A stretch of DNA of 64,000 bases from Ficedula albicollis (Eukaryota; Chordata; Aves; Passeriformes; Muscicapidae), in assembly GCF_000247815.1 (NCBI RefSeq), contig NC_021674.1:8810077-8874076 (forward strand), read 5' to 3'. The notes under the pieces were generated by a model. It was not told the DNA's origin. It saw nothing but the letters and a program-made list of their open reading frames with translations, and made no database searches. How positions within the stretch are numbered: position 1 is the stretch's first letter; every line of letters begins with the position of its first letter. Positions 61,121 to 64,000 of this stretch are shown one piece after another. A program made the position numbers and the translations under genes.

Positions 61121-64000
61121 CGAGGAAAGCTGCCGGAGAACCGCTCTGCTTCCAGCTAGATAAATCCGGGAGAGTGCTGGTCCTCGGTGACGGCCAGAGG
61201 GAGAGAGGGGCAGTGAAAACAATTCTATGTTGCCACTTAAAGTGGATATGAGCGATTCATTTTAAGAGAGATGCAGGTGTAACTGAGCCAGGAAATACAA
61301 GGAAGTCTGTGTGTGCTACTCTGAAGTTGAAAGTGGCGAGAGCAACACAGCCTTTCTAGCCAAGTTAGCTTTGTCCCTTGTGTCAGGAAAATTAATCCAC
61401 AAACACCAGAGGTTTATGTCCAAAAAGGAGACAGAGGAGTCCTTTTTGCTTTATTCGAATGAAGGGAGAGGCCATGGGGCATTGCCCTGGGGTCTCTCAA
61501 ATTTTTGGAGGACGCAGCTTCCTTTTTATCCTGATTTCCCGGCCACATTTCCCTCTCACTTTCCCCATTGGCAGAGGTACCTGAGAGGTACAGACTTTGC
61601 CGGAATGCCTGATACACTGAGATTCCCCTCCAATGTATAACCCTCGCTTTTAATTTTTAATTCTTACAGAATTCATAGTTTTTTCCTCATTGCTGCTTTC
61701 ATCTGTCAATATCCAATTTCATTTATCAGCAAACCTACAGTTTGTTTGTAAAGGCAAATACCTTTTTCCATTCATCAATCAGTGGAATCCATCCCATTGT
61801 TTCTTTTATCTTGCAGTGCTAGTCTTATCTACCAGCTCATTCGTAAAGACAGATCCAACATTCCTCTCACTTACATGAGATTTCATGGAATTACAATAAG
61901 TTAATAATGAAAACCCAACTTCTCCTTGTGCTTCTTTTATTTGGAAAATACAGGCCCCCTAGTAATGAGGTAATTTGCTTGCTAGGCTTTTCAAAATCCT
62001 TAGGGCCTCATTCCTTTGAGAAGAAAAAGGATGCCGTTCTTAGAGGTGCAGCAGTTATTTTCTGTGGCACCAGAATGAAAGACAGCAGCTCGTGCCTCTT
62101 CCTAGGAGAAATTTTCTGCACCCAATGTGACACGGAACTATAGGATGGTTGGGGTGGGAAGGGGACTTAAAGATCACAGTGTGTCCGAGCCCCCTTCGCT
62201 GGGCCAAGCATGCCAGCTCGCTTCTCCTGCTCCCCCGCCTCCCATCACGGTCAGCCTCTTGCCGGCCTGAAGGAGCGCCCGGTGTTCCAGCGCTGCGGCG
62301 CAAGTTTCTCTGGTTTGCCCCCTGGGCTCCGGCTTATCCGGGGCCCCCGTTCTCGGTTGTTAGTTTAAATAATCGAGTTGGTCTTTCGAAAAAGACGCCG
62401 GCCTCGTTTATAACACCGTCCTATCCCACTGGGAGGACTACAGAGAAGGATGGCTAAACAAGCAGGAATTCTGAGAAATCCATTTGGCTTTTGAGCTGAT
62501 GAATGGTGTGATACTGACAACTGATACTTTCCTAAGGACTTCTCCAAACATGGCTATGCCAGCAGGAATCTGCATTAAAAACCAATTGAAATTATGGAAG
62601 AATTTAACAATCATTTTTGTATTTGAGGCAACTTTATCAAAGCCAGCATTAACGAATGGGTTTCTGGACTTTAAAAAGTGCCATCTGTATCAATTGCCAG
62701 TAGGTGCTGGAAATCATTTCCTTTTGGGCTCAACAGCTGTAAAGGTGACTTTTGCACTGTTTAGCCAGTATCTTAATAAAGTTCTCTGCTACAGACAGGG
62801 GCAAGGTGAGGAATCTGTGTGAGATTTTCAATAAGACTGCCAGAAATTTTGTTTTACTGTTGTTGCCTTGGTCCTTACCTGGTTAAGCACTCTTCAAGTT
62901 AGGGAAACTCTCATCCCATACTCTCAACTACTTAGACACAAGAATCAGGTTTCTATGAATTAAAAGTATGCCGGAGTTTTGATTAAGTGAGATATTCATG
63001 GAAGTCTCTGGGTTTTTTCATTGTAGAAGTTGGTGGCACATAAAGATTCAGGCTATAAGGATTTTCCTTTTGATTACTTTTTCTGAAAGATGGAAGAATT
63101 TTTCCTGAACTACACAACGTTATGCTTTTTCCTGATACCAGCGTTGTGCTTTTTCCTGATACCAGTGGCTTTGAGGGGGGACCCATATCTTCCAAATACT
63201 GCTTATCTTTTGTTCCCCAGTTCTGAAAACCTTCAAGCATGCAGCCAGGTATCCTGCCAGCAGCTCTGCAGCAGCTAATGCTATTTTGCAGAATTGGGCT
63301 CTGGCCTTGTCAAAACTGAAGCAATCCAGCTTAGCAGCCATGAAAGTGTAGAAGAGAGGAGTAGGTAAAGGAAAGGCTGATGGCATGCAGACACCACGAG
63401 AAATGTATGGGTTTCCCATGTAGGCTCAGCTTCCAGATTCAAGGCGTGACTCTGTGATATTTGGCAGCCTTCCATTTTCAACAGATGGCCCAGCATCCTG
63501 CATATCGCCACAAAATAAAGTTATGCACATTTTTGTTTAATATTTTTGCCTGTGTAGACACTTAAAATATTCCCTGAAGAGAAACTCTTTGTTTTTACTA
63601 ATTCTGTTTGATTTTTGTTAGACTACAGCCTCCCATTTTTGAATTTTTATATTTCAGCAATTTAATGATCAGAATTCTTTGGATTTTCTGTGGGGAGGGA
63701 TAGAGAGCATCCCTTCAAGCAGAAGAAAACCTTAAAACTTGAAGGTTCAGAATACCTGGAGCATCTCCATTGACACATCAGAGCTTTCTGCAACAGAAGG
63801 CCAAGAATCTGTGCCATGAGGAGTGGGAGAAGGAGGAACACTGAATTGTTACATGGCTGTAACAGAGACCATGGCCATCTGCATAAATAGTGTCACATTT
63901 CCAGATTTTTTGACAAAAGTCTTTCTGGCCTTTTCCATTCTTAATGGAGAGGCTGTCCCTTACTGAATCTCTTGTCTATCTCCAAATGGATGTGTATAGA
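61121..64000. other. Intergenic DNA beyond TMEM17, no gene seen
   Basis: No exon with family similarity is visible. A CpG-rich patch at about 62180-62440 could be a regulatory element. A 24-bp-spaced repeat of tgctttttcctgatacca lies at 63123-63164. Confidence 0.5.
62132..62215 (-). mobile_element. CR1 LINE 3' end scrap, antisense
   Basis: The text aactataggatggttggggt followed by gggaaggggacttaaagatc is the complement of the CR1 3' terminus. It is very short. Confidence 0.65.

Overview
This window looks like nuclear DNA from a bird, most likely a passerine. The evidence is a clean B3GNT2 coding exon followed by TMEM17 (neighbours in other vertebrate genomes), several CR1 LINE fragments in both orientations, and a solo ERV LTR of a type common in songbirds. 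The sequence is eukaryotic throughout: introns, GT-AG splice sites, AATAAA signals and CpG-rich promoters. No operons, CRISPR arrays or bacterial features are present.

Layout. Positions 1-10270 hold no coding signal and are probably the upstream part or first intron of B3GNT2. The intact 397-codon B3GNT2 coding exon is at 10280-11473 (+), with its 3' UTR to about 12780. From 12.8 to 28.6 kb the DNA is intergenic, with short tandem duplications, one CR1 scrap and a GC-rich stretch near 24.6-25.8 kb. From 28.7 to 32.2 kb lies a CR1 cluster; one antisense CR1 is split by a 701-bp solo LTR.

From 33.4 to 44.8 kb (+) I reconstruct a multi-exon gene I do not recognise. It has a signal peptide, a first CUB domain with a long mucin-like tail, a second CUB with a second Ser/Thr/Pro-rich tail, a probable SEA domain, one or two EGF-like domains, a transmembrane helix and a short cytoplasmic tail. 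All exon phases agree, so it reads as one type I membrane protein of roughly 1,500 residues. This is the best candidate for something undescribed here. From 45 to 57.5 kb there are only CR1 remnants and duplications. TMEM17 occupies 57.5-60.8 kb on the minus strand as four exons behind a CpG-rich first exon. The remainder, to 64 kb, shows no gene.

Assembly quality matters. Five pure-G runs (550, 428, 34, 871 and 87 bases) are almost certainly artefacts. Two of them interrupt real exons: the start of TMEM17 and the juxtamembrane part of the novel gene. More than a dozen near-identical tandem duplications of about 20-230 bp are unusually dense, and one duplicates the EGF exon of the novel gene. 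They may be real or assembly-derived.

The genes do not form a pathway. B3GNT2 makes poly-N-acetyllactosamine in the Golgi, TMEM17 works at the ciliary transition zone, and the middle gene would be a heavily glycosylated surface or shed protein.
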